DNA from: CAVYGM01 sp963768025
GTDB lineage: Bacteria; Bacteroidota; Bacteroidia; Cytophagales; Spirosomataceae
Assembly: GCA_963768025.1 (NCBI GenBank)
Contig: CAVYGM010000038.1
Span: 1-64,000, forward strand
DNA: 64,000 nucleotides
Direction of reading: 5' to 3'
This document shows, piece by piece, positions 40,721 to 49,227 of this stretch. A model generated the notes under the pieces. It did not search any database. It was given only the letters and a program-made list of their open reading frames with translations, and was not told where the DNA came from. Within the stretch, counting starts at the first letter, position 1, and each line of letters starts with the position of its first letter. The position numbers and the translations under genes are program-made.

Positions 40721-41677
40721 ATGAATAAGAGAAAACTTGGCAAGACCGGAATTGAAGTATCTGAGGTTGCTTTTGGGGGCGTAGAGATTGGTCTCCCTTA
40801 TGGAATTGGCATCAACAGCACCGAAGACATGCTATCAGAAGCAGAAGCCATACGGCTTCTCAGAGCTGCCCTGGATGCTGGCATCAACTTTTTCGATACC
40901 GCCCGTATGTACGGTACCAGCGAAAACCTGATGGGAAAAGCCTTTCAGGGGCGCAGGGAGGAAGTGATAATAAGCACAAAGTGTCGTCATTTCAGAGATA
41001 AGGCGGGAAAGCTCCCTCCGAGTATCCAGCTGGAAAGATTCATCGAAACATCTTTGCAGGAAAGTCTTGAAGCACTGCAAACCAGCTACGTGGATCTGTT
41101 CATGCTTCATCAGGCCGACCTGGAAATCCTCAGCATTGCCACCATTGCCAGCGTGTTTCAGAAATTGAAATCCACAGGGGTCATTCGGGCCACAGGGGCC
41201 TCTACCTATACTATTGAGGAAACTGAAAAAGCGCTGGCGTCTGGCACCTGGGATGTACTGCAGGTGCCTTTCAACCTGATGGATCAGCGGCAGGGGAGCC
41301 TGTTTGGAAAGGCCCGTCAACATGGGGTTGGGATCGTTGTTCGGTCAGTACTTATGAAAGGGCTATTGAGTAACCGGGGTAAAAACCTGCACCCAGCCCT
41401 TTTGGAAGTTGAAAAACACATCAGCCACTACAATCAATTACTGAAAAAGGGAGTTGAGAGCTTGCCCGCGCTGGCCACGAAATTTGCCCTGTCCTTTGAG
41501 GAAGTCGCCTCGGTGCTGGTAGGAATGGACCGTGAGGAGTACCTGCACCAATCACTGGCAACCGCGGATGGAGACTACCTGGACCCCTCACGTTTAGCAT
41601 CAGTCCAACAACTTGCTTTTCCACGACCCGAATTTCTTGATTTGCCCCACTGGGACCGGATGGGGTGGTTGAAATAA
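40721..41677 (+). CDS. Aldo/keto reductase
   Basis: 318 residues with the complete AKR tetrad: Asp and Tyr in NFFDTARMYG, Lys in ISTKCRHF and His in MLHQADLE. The NADP-binding end is VRSVLMKGLL. It resembles sugar dehydrogenases such as D-threo-aldose 1-dehydrogenase, but the substrate cannot be fixed. It would oxidise or reduce a sugar-like intermediate in the cytosol. Confidence 0.9.
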   Translation: MNKRKLGKTGIEVSEVAFGGVEIGLPYGIGINSTEDMLSEAEAIRLLRAALDAGINFFDTARMYGTSENLMGKAFQGRREEVIISTKCRHFRDKAGKLPPSIQLERFIETSLQESLEALQTSYVDLFMLHQADLEILSIATIASVFQKLKSTGVIRATGASTYTIEETEKALASGTWDVLQVPFNLMDQRQGSLFGKARQHGVGIVVRSVLMKGLLSNRGKNLHPALLEVEKHISHYNQLLKKGVESLPALATKFALSFEEVASVLVGMDREEYLHQSLATADGDYLDPSRLASVQQLAFPRPEFLDLPHWDRMGWLK

Positions 41678-41687
41678 CAAAGAGAGA

Positions 41688-42617
41688 ATGATAAACATAG
41701 GCATACTGGGCATGAGCCCTGGCAACGCCCACCCCTATTCGTGGTCAGCCATTATTAACGGGCATTTTGATGGTGAAGAAATAATACGCATCGGATATCC
41801 GGCCGTGGCAGCCTATCTGCAAGCCAATCGCGATACGCTCGGACTTCCCAATGCCCGGGTTACACACGTGTGGGCACAGGAGAAGGCCATTGCCGAAAGC
41901 ATTGCCCGAACCGCCCAAATCCCACAGGTCGTAGACAATTTCAAAGACATGGTGGAGGAAGTGGATGCCGTGATTCTGGCGCGTGACGATCCGGAGAACC
42001 ACGTCGAAATGGCCCGGCCCTTTCTTGACGCGGGTATTCCACTTTTTGTGGATAAACCCTTGGCTATTACAGCCGATGATCTGGCCTATTTCACTGAGCA
42101 AAATACCCAGGGCAAATTTATAATGTCGTGCTCTTCCATGCGGTATGCCAACGAGTGCCGTACGGCCAAAACCGAACTTACCTCCCTAGGCAAGCTGGAA
42201 CTCGTGACGGCCGTAGGCAAGAAAGATTGGAACAAGTACGGCGTACACCTGCTCGAAGCCATTTTTTCTCTTCTTGACGACCCGATCCCGGCAACTGTAA
42301 AGCATGTTGGCAGAGCAACTAAGGACATTGTACATCTGGAATTTGCCGATGGCACCCAGGTAGTGCTCCACCTGTTCATGGATATTTCTCCCACTTTCCA
42401 GCTTTCTATTTTTGGACAAAACGGCTGGCGCCTGGTAGAAATCAAAAACTCCTACTCCATGTTCCGGGATAATATCATTGAGTTTATCCGCTCCGTTGAG
42501 GAAGGCCAATCGCGACTGCCATTCGAAAAAACCTCTGCCATTATCCGCACGGTAATTGGAGCTCGGGAGAGCCTGGAACGGGGCGGGATTACCATTGACT
42601 TAACCCAACCCCTATGA
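41688..42617 (+). CDS. Gfo/Idh/MocA-family oxidoreductase with atypical nucleotide loop
   Basis: 309 residues. The Rossmann end reads IGILGMSPGNAHPYSW, lacking the usual GxGxxG. The DKPLA motif (the EKP region) and the later YGVHLLEAIF His are present. The family oxidises sugars and cyclitols with NAD(P). The unusual nucleotide loop is shared by a subset found near sugar-acid genes, so I keep the family call but not a substrate. Its stop overlaps the next start by 4 bp (ATGA). Confidence 0.85.
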   Translation: MINIGILGMSPGNAHPYSWSAIINGHFDGEEIIRIGYPAVAAYLQANRDTLGLPNARVTHVWAQEKAIAESIARTAQIPQVVDNFKDMVEEVDAVILARDDPENHVEMARPFLDAGIPLFVDKPLAITADDLAYFTEQNTQGKFIMSCSSMRYANECRTAKTELTSLGKLELVTAVGKKDWNKYGVHLLEAIFSLLDDPIPATVKHVGRATKDIVHLEFADGTQVVLHLFMDISPTFQLSIFGQNGWRLVEIKNSYSMFRDNIIEFIRSVEEGQSRLPFEKTSAIIRTVIGARESLERGGITIDLTQPL

Positions 42618-43390
42618 ACGTAAAGGAATTACTCAATCTAAAGAATAAAGTTATTCTGGTCACGGGTGGCTCAGGCAACTATGGTACTTGTATTGTGGAG
42701 GGGCTGGCTGAAGCCGATGGTACCGTCATCACCACCTCACGTAAGCTGGACGTAGCTAAAAAAACAGCCGAGACATTCCGGGAACGCGGACTGGACGTTC
42801 ATGCCATGCAGGTAGACCAGGGTGAACCTGCTTCAGTTCGGGCACTTAAAGAGGAAATCTTGGCCACCTATGGACGCCTGGATGTGTTTATTAACAATGC
42901 CGTATCCCGGCCCATGAAGGGCTATAACGCCCCGATCGAACAGTTCGAAGAGTCCATGCAGGTGAATGCTACAGGCATGATGAACCTTCTGCGTGAGATG
43001 ACCGATTTGCTGGTACAGAGCGGAGGGGGTAGCGTCATTAGTATCAGCTCGATGATGGGCATGTACGGGCCGGACCTGTCCAATTATGAAGGCACCTCCA
43101 TGGGAGACTTACCCCCTGACTACTTCTTTCATAACGCCGGGCTTCTCAACCTATCACGCTACATGACCCAAATGCTCGCCGGAAAAAACGTTCGGTTCAA
43201 CTGTATCAGTCCGGGTGGGCTTTTCAACAACCAGCCAGAAGCTTTCCTCAAAAACTATTGTAAAAAAGTCCCCCTGGGGCGCATGGCCAATAGAGACGAT
43301 ATCAAAGGGCTGGTGGTCCTGCTTGCGTCCGAAGCTGGTGCTTATATAAATGGAGAAAACATACTGATGGACGGAGGACTGAATGCCTGA
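42614..43390 (+). CDS. SDR-family protein lacking the catalytic lysine
   Basis: 258 residues. The cofactor loop TGGSGNYG and the NNA motif (INNAVSRP) are normal, as is SISSMMG. The catalytic block that should be Y-x-x-x-K reads YFFHNAG, with Asn in the Lys position. The tail (ISPGGLFNNQPEAFLKNY) matches the PtmA-like subgroup found in nonulosonic-acid clusters. It lies 2 bp before a second SDR gene that keeps the full motif, so it may be a structural partner, or an enzyme with altered chemistry. Confidence 0.87.
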   Translation: MNVKELLNLKNKVILVTGGSGNYGTCIVEGLAEADGTVITTSRKLDVAKKTAETFRERGLDVHAMQVDQGEPASVRALKEEILATYGRLDVFINNAVSRPMKGYNAPIEQFEESMQVNATGMMNLLREMTDLLVQSGGGSVISISSMMGMYGPDLSNYEGTSMGDLPPDYFFHNAGLLNLSRYMTQMLAGKNVRFNCISPGGLFNNQPEAFLKNYCKKVPLGRMANRDDIKGLVVLLASEAGAYINGENILMDGGLNA

Positions 43391-43392
43391 TT

Positions 43393-44184
43393 ATGGACCC
43401 TTTATTTTTGAATACATTCGGCCTGCAAGGGAAAGACATATGGGTAGTGGGCGGCGCTGGTTACCTGGGCCAGGCTACGGTACTGCTTCTTAAGGCGGCC
43501 GGTGCCCGAGTGCATTGCATCGATTTGGAAGGCCGCGCTGAGGCTTTTGTCAATGACTCCCAACTTGCTCCTCAGGTGACACCAGCTATCCTGGATGCCC
43601 GGGACGGAAAAGCAATACAACATTTCGTAGCTGAGCAGATACAGCTACGCGGAGTACCGCACGGACTAGTAAACATGGCCTTTGCCTCTACCGGAAAATC
43701 CCTGGAGGAACTCACCGAAGAAGAATTCAACGCGGTTAATCACGGCGGCATTACCTCTACCTTTTTATTGGCCCGACAAGTAGGGCAGGAAATGGCAAAG
43801 CTTAACAGGGGTAGTATCGTCCTTTTTTCCAGTATGTACGGACTGGTTTCGCCCGACCCTGACATCTACAAGGCCCCTATGAATAAAAATCCGATTGAAT
43901 ATGGTGTGGGAAAAGCCGGAATCATTCAGATGACAAAGTACCTGGCTGTGCATTGGGGGCGCCAGCATGTACGCTGCAATTGCATTGCCCCGGGTCCCTT
44001 TCCCAATCCGTCAGTACAAAGGAACCATCCGGAGTTTGTTAACCGGCTGGCACAGAAAACACCCCTTGGACGCATAGGGCAATCTCCGGAAATTGCAGGG
44101 GCCGTTGCTTTTCTGCTCTCGGATGCTACTACTTATATGACAGGACAGACGATTCAGGTAGACGGCGGCTGGACAAGCTGGTAA
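43393..44184 (+). CDS. Short-chain dehydrogenase/reductase, complete active site
   Basis: 263 residues. The N-terminal cofactor loop is VGGAGYLG (a shorter variant). The active site is complete: LFSSMYG (Ser) and YGVGKAGII (Tyr and Lys). The C-terminal half, CNCIAPGPFPNPSVQ, is again PtmA-like. It is a paralogue of the preceding gene and may form a mixed oligomer with it. A likely role is NAD(P)-linked oxidation of a hydroxyl on a sugar-acid intermediate. Confidence 0.9.
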   Translation: MDPLFLNTFGLQGKDIWVVGGAGYLGQATVLLLKAAGARVHCIDLEGRAEAFVNDSQLAPQVTPAILDARDGKAIQHFVAEQIQLRGVPHGLVNMAFASTGKSLEELTEEEFNAVNHGGITSTFLLARQVGQEMAKLNRGSIVLFSSMYGLVSPDPDIYKAPMNKNPIEYGVGKAGIIQMTKYLAVHWGRQHVRCNCIAPGPFPNPSVQRNHPEFVNRLAQKTPLGRIGQSPEIAGAVAFLLSDATTYMTGQTIQVDGGWTSW

Positions 44185-44223
44185 CAGCCTGATTGACCCA
44201 GGTTCAGGTAAGAACTAAAAGAT

Positions 44224-44280
44224 AGTATTATAATTACAAACAATAGTAGCAGAAGCCCACTGGCCCGATGGGTACTTTTG
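44224..44280 (+). promoter_or_regulatory. Activator-type promoter B (29-bp element, 20-bp spacer, TAnnTTTG)
   Basis: The element at 44224-44252 starts AGTATTATAA and ends with CAATAGTAGCAG; TACTTTTG at 44273-44280 follows after exactly 20 bp. AGTA half-sites are 21 bp apart. It lies in the 180-bp gap before the RidA gene and gives a leader of about 78 nt. It shows that the operon can be restarted internally under the same control. Confidence 0.65.
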
Positions 44281-44364
44281 TAATAGCCTCATTGAATGAA
44301 TCGTTGGATTCCGTTACCAAGGCTCAGATAACGTAGTATTTGATACCCCTATCACTGCCAGTAA

Positions 44365-44748
44365 ATGAAAAAAATAGTTCACCCCTCCCGAAATCCTGAT
44401 TTTGTTACCGGAGCCTACTCTGACGCAATCGCCGTTGATGGTTTTCTTTTCGTGAGCGGGCAAGCCTCTGTCGATTTCGAAACGTCGAGCTTTGTCCTGG
44501 GCACCATCGAAGAGGAAACCAGGCGTACCCTGGACAATATCAAAGCCATCGTTGAAGCAGCTGGAGCCTCCCTGGACCGGGTGGTAAAATGCACCGTTCA
44601 CCTGGCAGACATTGCAGAATTTGATCGGTACAACGAAGTATATGCCAGCTACTTCCCAACTATCAAACCCGCCCGGACTACGGTACAATCCGTTCTGGCC
44701 GAAGGAATCAAAGTAGAGATCGATTGCATTGTTAAGCTTCCCAACTAA
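44365..44748 (+). CDS. RidA (YjgF/YER057c/UK114) family protein
   Basis: 127 residues, intact. The fold motifs VSGQASVDFETS, TLDNIKAIVEAAGASLDRVVK, PARTTVQSVLA and the final EIDCIVKLP are all typical. RidA proteins hydrolyse reactive enamine/imine intermediates released by PLP enzymes. The archetypal Arg of the active site is present in PARTT. Its partner is probably the class III aminotransferase two genes downstream. It opens the second half of the operon after promoter B. Confidence 0.92.
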   Translation: MKKIVHPSRNPDFVTGAYSDAIAVDGFLFVSGQASVDFETSSFVLGTIEEETRRTLDNIKAIVEAAGASLDRVVKCTVHLADIAEFDRYNEVYASYFPTIKPARTTVQSVLAEGIKVEIDCIVKLPN

Positions 44749-44758
44749 TCTCTTTGCA

Positions 44759-45727
44759 ATGAAACCGAATCTCTATCCGCACGATATACGCCTGGGAGTG
44801 GTTGGCCTGGGCCTTATGGGCAGTAGCATTGTGGTGGCACTTTTACAGGCCGGTCATACTGTAATTGCCATCGCTCCTCTGGCTGGAGAAACGGAGCAGG
44901 CCATTCAACGGATTGAAGCAGACCTGTACCGATGCGCCGAAGGAGGATCTCTAACTGCTTCCGTGCAGCAACACCTGGCCCGTCTTACAGTTTCAGAAGA
45001 GTATAGCCTGTTGGTGGATTGTTGCCTTGTTTTGGAATGCGTGATCGAAAAACCAGATGTCAAAAAAACGGTTTTTTCTAAAATATCCGCCTGTGTAACA
45101 GCCAATACGATCATTGGTAGCAATACCTCTGCCATCCCTATTAGTACCCTGCAAAGGTACGTACCGCATCCAGAGCGATTCCTGGGCATCCACTGGGCAG
45201 AGCCTGCCTACCTTACCCGCTTTCTGGAGGTAACATGCGGAGAGCTAACTGCCCCGGAATATGCCGAACGGGTAATGTCCCTGGCGGCCCTGTGGGGAAA
45301 AGAACCCACTTTGCTCCGGAAAGATATCCGTGGGTTCATCACTAACAGGCTGATGTACGCTGTGTACCGGGAGATATTCCACCTGTTGGAACAGGAAAGT
45401 GCTTCCATGGAAGATGTCGACAAGGCATTCCGCTACGATGCAGGTTCATGGATGACCCTGATGGGAGTATTCCGACGAATGGATTACCTGGGACTGGATG
45501 ATTTTGGTGAACTACTGGAAGTCAGTTTCCCGCAGCTGAGTAATTCAAATAAGGTGCCCTCCATTATGCAAAAGATGGTAGATATCAGTGCCCGGGGTAC
45601 TCAGAACGGAGTCGGCCTCTACAAGTACACCCAAACCGAGGCTGAGGAATGGGAAGCTGCCTTTGCGCATTTCAATCAGGAAATTTATAATTTGTCGCTG
45701 CAGTATCCGCTTCTGCAGCCTCTATAA
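44759..45727 (+). CDS. 3-Hydroxyacyl-CoA dehydrogenase-family protein (complete active site)
   Basis: 322 residues from ATG 44759. The NAD loop is VGLGLMGSS, the Ser region SNTSAIPIS, the catalytic His-Glu block GIHWAEPAYLTRFLEV and the substrate Asn in GFITNRLMYAV. The two-domain length matches the short single-enzyme members such as L-gulonate 3-dehydrogenase and carnitine dehydrogenase rather than the long beta-oxidation fusions. No thiolase or acyl-CoA gene is nearby, so oxidation of a 3-hydroxy acid is the better guess. It pairs with the paralogue at 47096. Confidence 0.87.
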   Translation: MKPNLYPHDIRLGVVGLGLMGSSIVVALLQAGHTVIAIAPLAGETEQAIQRIEADLYRCAEGGSLTASVQQHLARLTVSEEYSLLVDCCLVLECVIEKPDVKKTVFSKISACVTANTIIGSNTSAIPISTLQRYVPHPERFLGIHWAEPAYLTRFLEVTCGELTAPEYAERVMSLAALWGKEPTLLRKDIRGFITNRLMYAVYREIFHLLEQESASMEDVDKAFRYDAGSWMTLMGVFRRMDYLGLDDFGELLEVSFPQLSNSNKVPSIMQKMVDISARGTQNGVGLYKYTQTEAEEWEAAFAHFNQEIYNLSLQYPLLQPL

Positions 45728-45736
45728 ACCAGTAAC

Positions 45737-47041
45737 ATGCATACACCTAACTATACGGAGTCCAAAGCCCTGCTGGAGCGAGCCCAAAAGGTATTGGCAG
45801 GAGGTGTTTCCTCTGAGTTCAGGAAATACAATCATCCCCATGCCATATTTTACACACACGGAAGCGGAAGTCGGATCTATGATGCCGACGGCAATGAATA
45901 CCTGGATTTTACCTTAAGCCAGGGGCCTTTGATTCTTGGTCATTCACACCCCCATGTGCTCCGATCGGTTCAAGAGTACTCCCAGCAGGGACAACTGTTT
46001 GCCGGACAGCACATCAAAGAAATCGAACTTGCCGAAAAATTGAACCAATTGATTCCTTCGGCCGAAAAAATGCGGTTTTGCCTGGATGGCTCCGAGGCGG
46101 TACAGACGGCTCTCCGGATTGCCCGAGCCAAAACCGGCCGGTCGAAATTCCTGCGGTTTGAAGGGCATTACCACGGCTGGCTAGACAACGTTTGCTGGGG
46201 CATCTCAACCCCCTCAGTAGAGGCACTGGGCAGCCGTGAAGAACCAAACGCCTACCCCTGGACACAGGGGCTACCCAAGCAAACTCGGGAGGAATTCATT
46301 ATTTTGCCCTGGAATGACCTGGCATTAGTCAGGAAAGCCGTAGAGGAGCATCACCAGGATCTGGCGGCTATCATCACCGAGCCGATCATGTGTAACAATG
46401 GCTGTATACTGCCTGGTGAAGGGTATCTTCAGGGCTTGCGCGAACTTTGTGACCAGTATGGCATTGCGCTTATTTTTGACGAAGTGATCACAGGTTTTCG
46501 GGTTTCATTGGGGGGGGCACAGCGCTATTTTGGCATTACACCCGATCTCTCCATTTTTGCCAAGGCGTTTGCGAGCGGGTATCCCATCAGCGCTATTGTC
46601 GGTAAGGAAGAATGGATGCACTTGATTGAAGAAGCGAGGGTAATTCACGCCGGCACTATGAATTCCAGCAATGCCACCGTGGCGGCGGCACTGGCTACAA
46701 TCGAAGTGCTTGAGCAGGAACAGCCCTACGACCGGTTGTTCCAATATGGCAAAATGCTTAGGGACGGGCTGAGAGAGGCCGCCGCAGAGACTGGCCAGAA
46801 TCTACGGGTGGAAGGGCTGGGGCCTATGTTCAACATTGCCTTTACTGATCAAAAAAACGTAACGGATTACCGGGATACGCTCCTGTTTGACAAAGCCAAG
46901 CTGAGTCGATTTGTGGCAGATATGCACGACAATGGCATCCGTATCATTGGAAGGGGGCTCTGGTACATCAGTACCGCTCATACCGAAGCGGATATCAGGG
47001 CTGCCATTTCCGCAGCCAGAAAAGTACTGGCTGCTCTTTGA
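45737..47041 (+). CDS. Class III PLP aminotransferase, glutamate-1-semialdehyde aminomutase-like
   Basis: 434 residues. FEGHYHGWLDN is the GSA aminomutase-type phosphate/ring block; IFDEVITGFR supplies the Asp that holds the pyridine nitrogen and IFAKAFASGYP the Schiff-base Lys. It would move or transfer an amino group in the cytosol. It is not the heme-pathway enzyme, since that gene is normally elsewhere and this one sits between two dehydrogenases. With RidA it suggests an amino-bearing substrate whose nitrogen is removed. Confidence 0.9.
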   Translation: MHTPNYTESKALLERAQKVLAGGVSSEFRKYNHPHAIFYTHGSGSRIYDADGNEYLDFTLSQGPLILGHSHPHVLRSVQEYSQQGQLFAGQHIKEIELAEKLNQLIPSAEKMRFCLDGSEAVQTALRIARAKTGRSKFLRFEGHYHGWLDNVCWGISTPSVEALGSREEPNAYPWTQGLPKQTREEFIILPWNDLALVRKAVEEHHQDLAAIITEPIMCNNGCILPGEGYLQGLRELCDQYGIALIFDEVITGFRVSLGGAQRYFGITPDLSIFAKAFASGYPISAIVGKEEWMHLIEEARVIHAGTMNSSNATVAAALATIEVLEQEQPYDRLFQYGKMLRDGLREAAAETGQNLRVEGLGPMFNIAFTDQKNVTDYRDTLLFDKAKLSRFVADMHDNGIRIIGRGLWYISTAHTEADIRAAISAARKVLAAL

Positions 47042-47095
47042 GCCAGTTTGCCGTAATCATTTTTCAAATAGTCGTCCCCGGTTGACGGTAAAAAT

Positions 47096-48067
47096 ATGAC
47101 AAAAAATATAGACGCAAAAGGATCCATTGTAGTGGTTGGCTCAGGCAGGTTGGCGTGTAGCATCACCGTATGCCTGCTCCTGGCCGGACATAAAGTGACA
47201 CTACTGACCAGGGCCATTGTGGAAGATGAATTGCTTTTAGCCTGGCATTTTCAGGATATGGCACGGGAGACCGGCCAAACCCCGGACCTGTCCAGACTTT
47301 TTGTTAAAAAGGATTTGAAAATGTGCCAGGAGGTTGAGCTGGTCATCGGGGTTTCCAACGAAAACCCCGATGAAAAGAAAGCACTCCTGCTTCGGCTGGA
47401 AGAACTTTTTCCTCCTATGGTTACCTTAACTATCAATGCAGAGAGCATGCCCATTGAGCAATTGCAGGCTCTGATGCAGTATCCCGATCGGCTTGTGGTG
47501 GCAAATTGGGTAGAACCTGCCCACACCACCTATTTCCTGGAACTGGTAAGCAATAAAATCACCTGTAGTGAAAGAGTTTCCAGGCTCTACGATCAGGCAA
47601 AGAATCATTGGCGTAAAGATCCCTACCTTTTGCAGAACGGCTCAGGCATCCGCCACTTACTTATGAGCGCACTGATCAGGGAAGCCTTTTACTTAGTCAA
47701 AAATGGCTACGCTACGGTAGAAGACATCGATCGGGCTTGCCGTAACGATGCCGGATACTATCTTTCTTTTGCCGGAAATTGCCGCTATATGGACCTGATG
47801 GGAACCAATGCCTATGGCATGGTCATGAAGGATCTGAATAAGGAGTTAGCTAAGGATCAAGAAGTCGCACCGTTCTTTTCAGAATTATTGAAAAATGGCA
47901 AAACCGGCATGAAGGCCGGGGCTGGCTTCTATTCCTACGAAAAAGGGGAGACAGAGATTCACGAGGAAACCTTCCGAAAGTTCAGCTATCAGATTCAGCG
48001 GATTATCGACAGGTACCCTTTCAACTATAAGGAACAAACCGTTACTACTGGTACTATTCATCTGTAA
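47096..48067 (+). CDS. 3-Hydroxyacyl-CoA dehydrogenase paralogue with degenerate active site
   Basis: 323 residues. The NAD loop VVGSGRLACS is intact, and the overall order matches the gene at 44759. Catalytic positions differ: the His of HWAEPAY is Asn (NWVEPAH), the Ser region SNTSA reads INAESM, and the Asn of ITNRLM is replaced in GIRHLLM. It may bind cofactor without normal hydride transfer, act as a partner to its paralogue, or catalyse a different reaction. Starts 54 bp after the aminotransferase; next gene 7 bp on. Confidence 0.83.
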   Translation: MTKNIDAKGSIVVVGSGRLACSITVCLLLAGHKVTLLTRAIVEDELLLAWHFQDMARETGQTPDLSRLFVKKDLKMCQEVELVIGVSNENPDEKKALLLRLEELFPPMVTLTINAESMPIEQLQALMQYPDRLVVANWVEPAHTTYFLELVSNKITCSERVSRLYDQAKNHWRKDPYLLQNGSGIRHLLMSALIREAFYLVKNGYATVEDIDRACRNDAGYYLSFAGNCRYMDLMGTNAYGMVMKDLNKELAKDQEVAPFFSELLKNGKTGMKAGAGFYSYEKGETEIHEETFRKFSYQIQRIIDRYPFNYKEQTVTTGTIHL

Positions 48068-48074
48068 GTAAGAC

Positions 48075-49160
48075 ATGATCAAACGACTGATCGTAGACGC
48101 ACACCTTGACCTAGCCATGAATGCGCTGGAATGGAACCGGGACCTCAGACAACCACTGGCCGATATCCGGCAACGGGAAATGCATATGCGTGACAAACCT
48201 GACCGGGGAAAAGGAACGGTTTGCCTTCCCGAACTGAGGAAGGGGAAGATTGGCCTGGTGGTGGCAACCCAATTAGCCCGGTACACTCCACCCGGTAGTG
48301 CTTTGCCCGGCTGGAACTCACCCCAGCAGGCCTGGGCAATGACCCAGGCCCAGCTAAGCTGGTACCGGGAAATGGAACTACTGGGTGAAATGGTTCAGAT
48401 TACCAACAGCGCCCAACTAGAAACTCATCTGGCCCTGTGGGCAGATGAAACAACACCCGACGTTAGTAAACCGGTCGGGTATATTCTAAGTTTGGAAGGA
48501 GCTGATTCGCTTGTTGATTTATCTTATCTGCAGCGCGCTTACGAGTATGGTCTCAGGGCCGTTGGGCTTTCTCATTTTGGACCCGGGCGCTACGCTCCGG
48601 GCACCAAATTGGAGGGACCCATCACCCCTAAGGGCCGTGAGTTGCTTAGTGAAATGGGCAAACTCAATTTGATTCTGGACTTAACCCACCTGACGGATGA
48701 GGGTTTTGACCAGGCTCTTGACTTCTATCAGGGCCCGGTATGGGCGAGCCATCACAATGTCCGGAGGCTGGTCCCCAACCAGCGGCAACTGACCGATGAA
48801 CAAATCAAACAGCTGATCGAACGTGAAGCGGTAATCGGTGGCATGCTCGATTGCTGGGCTATGGATATCCGTTTCATCGATACGATTTCCGATCCCTGGC
48901 AGCTGAATATTCGCCTGGAAAATCTGGTGGACCATTGGGACCATATATGCCAACTGGCCGGCAATAGCTTCCATATTGCAATTGGAAGTGACCTGGACGG
49001 CATTTTCGGAACGGAGCAATCCCCCTGGGACATGAGCTCCATTGCCGATTTGCAGAAGTTTGAGGAGATTCTTACGCGGAGGGGCTACAAATCCGACGAT
49101 ATTGACAATATCTTTCATGGGAATTGGCTACGTTTTATACGCAATGCCTGGACACAATGA
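48075..49160 (+). CDS. Membrane dipeptidase-family (M19) metallohydrolase, cytosolic
   Basis: 361 residues, no signal peptide. Renal dipeptidase-type zinc ligands are recognisable: VDAHLDLAM (His, Asp), SLEGADSL (Glu), DLTHLTDEG (His) and ASHHNVRRL (His), with IGSDLDGIFG late in the barrel. M19 enzymes cleave dipeptides, often with a D or modified residue, and some hydrolyse other small amides. Lack of export makes a small, imported amide substrate likely, in keeping with the next gene. Confidence 0.88.
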   Translation: MIKRLIVDAHLDLAMNALEWNRDLRQPLADIRQREMHMRDKPDRGKGTVCLPELRKGKIGLVVATQLARYTPPGSALPGWNSPQQAWAMTQAQLSWYREMELLGEMVQITNSAQLETHLALWADETTPDVSKPVGYILSLEGADSLVDLSYLQRAYEYGLRAVGLSHFGPGRYAPGTKLEGPITPKGRELLSEMGKLNLILDLTHLTDEGFDQALDFYQGPVWASHHNVRRLVPNQRQLTDEQIKQLIEREAVIGGMLDCWAMDIRFIDTISDPWQLNIRLENLVDHWDHICQLAGNSFHIAIGSDLDGIFGTEQSPWDMSSIADLQKFEEILTRRGYKSDDIDNIFHGNWLRFIRNAWTQ

Positions 49161-49227
49161 TACAGGATCAGAATACATACACAGCCAGTGAACTGGCTAA
49201 CTCAGTGCCTGACAAATACTATTAACT

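Noticed and set aside
45737..47041. Heme-pathway glutamate-1-semialdehyde aminomutase
   Set aside because: The family is right, but the setting inside a regulated catabolic operon next to RidA and dehydrogenases argues for another substrate.
44759..48067. Fatty-acid beta-oxidation genes
   Set aside because: The two 3-hydroxyacyl-CoA dehydrogenase-type proteins have no thiolase, acyl-CoA ligase or hydratase nearby, and both have the short single-enzyme length.
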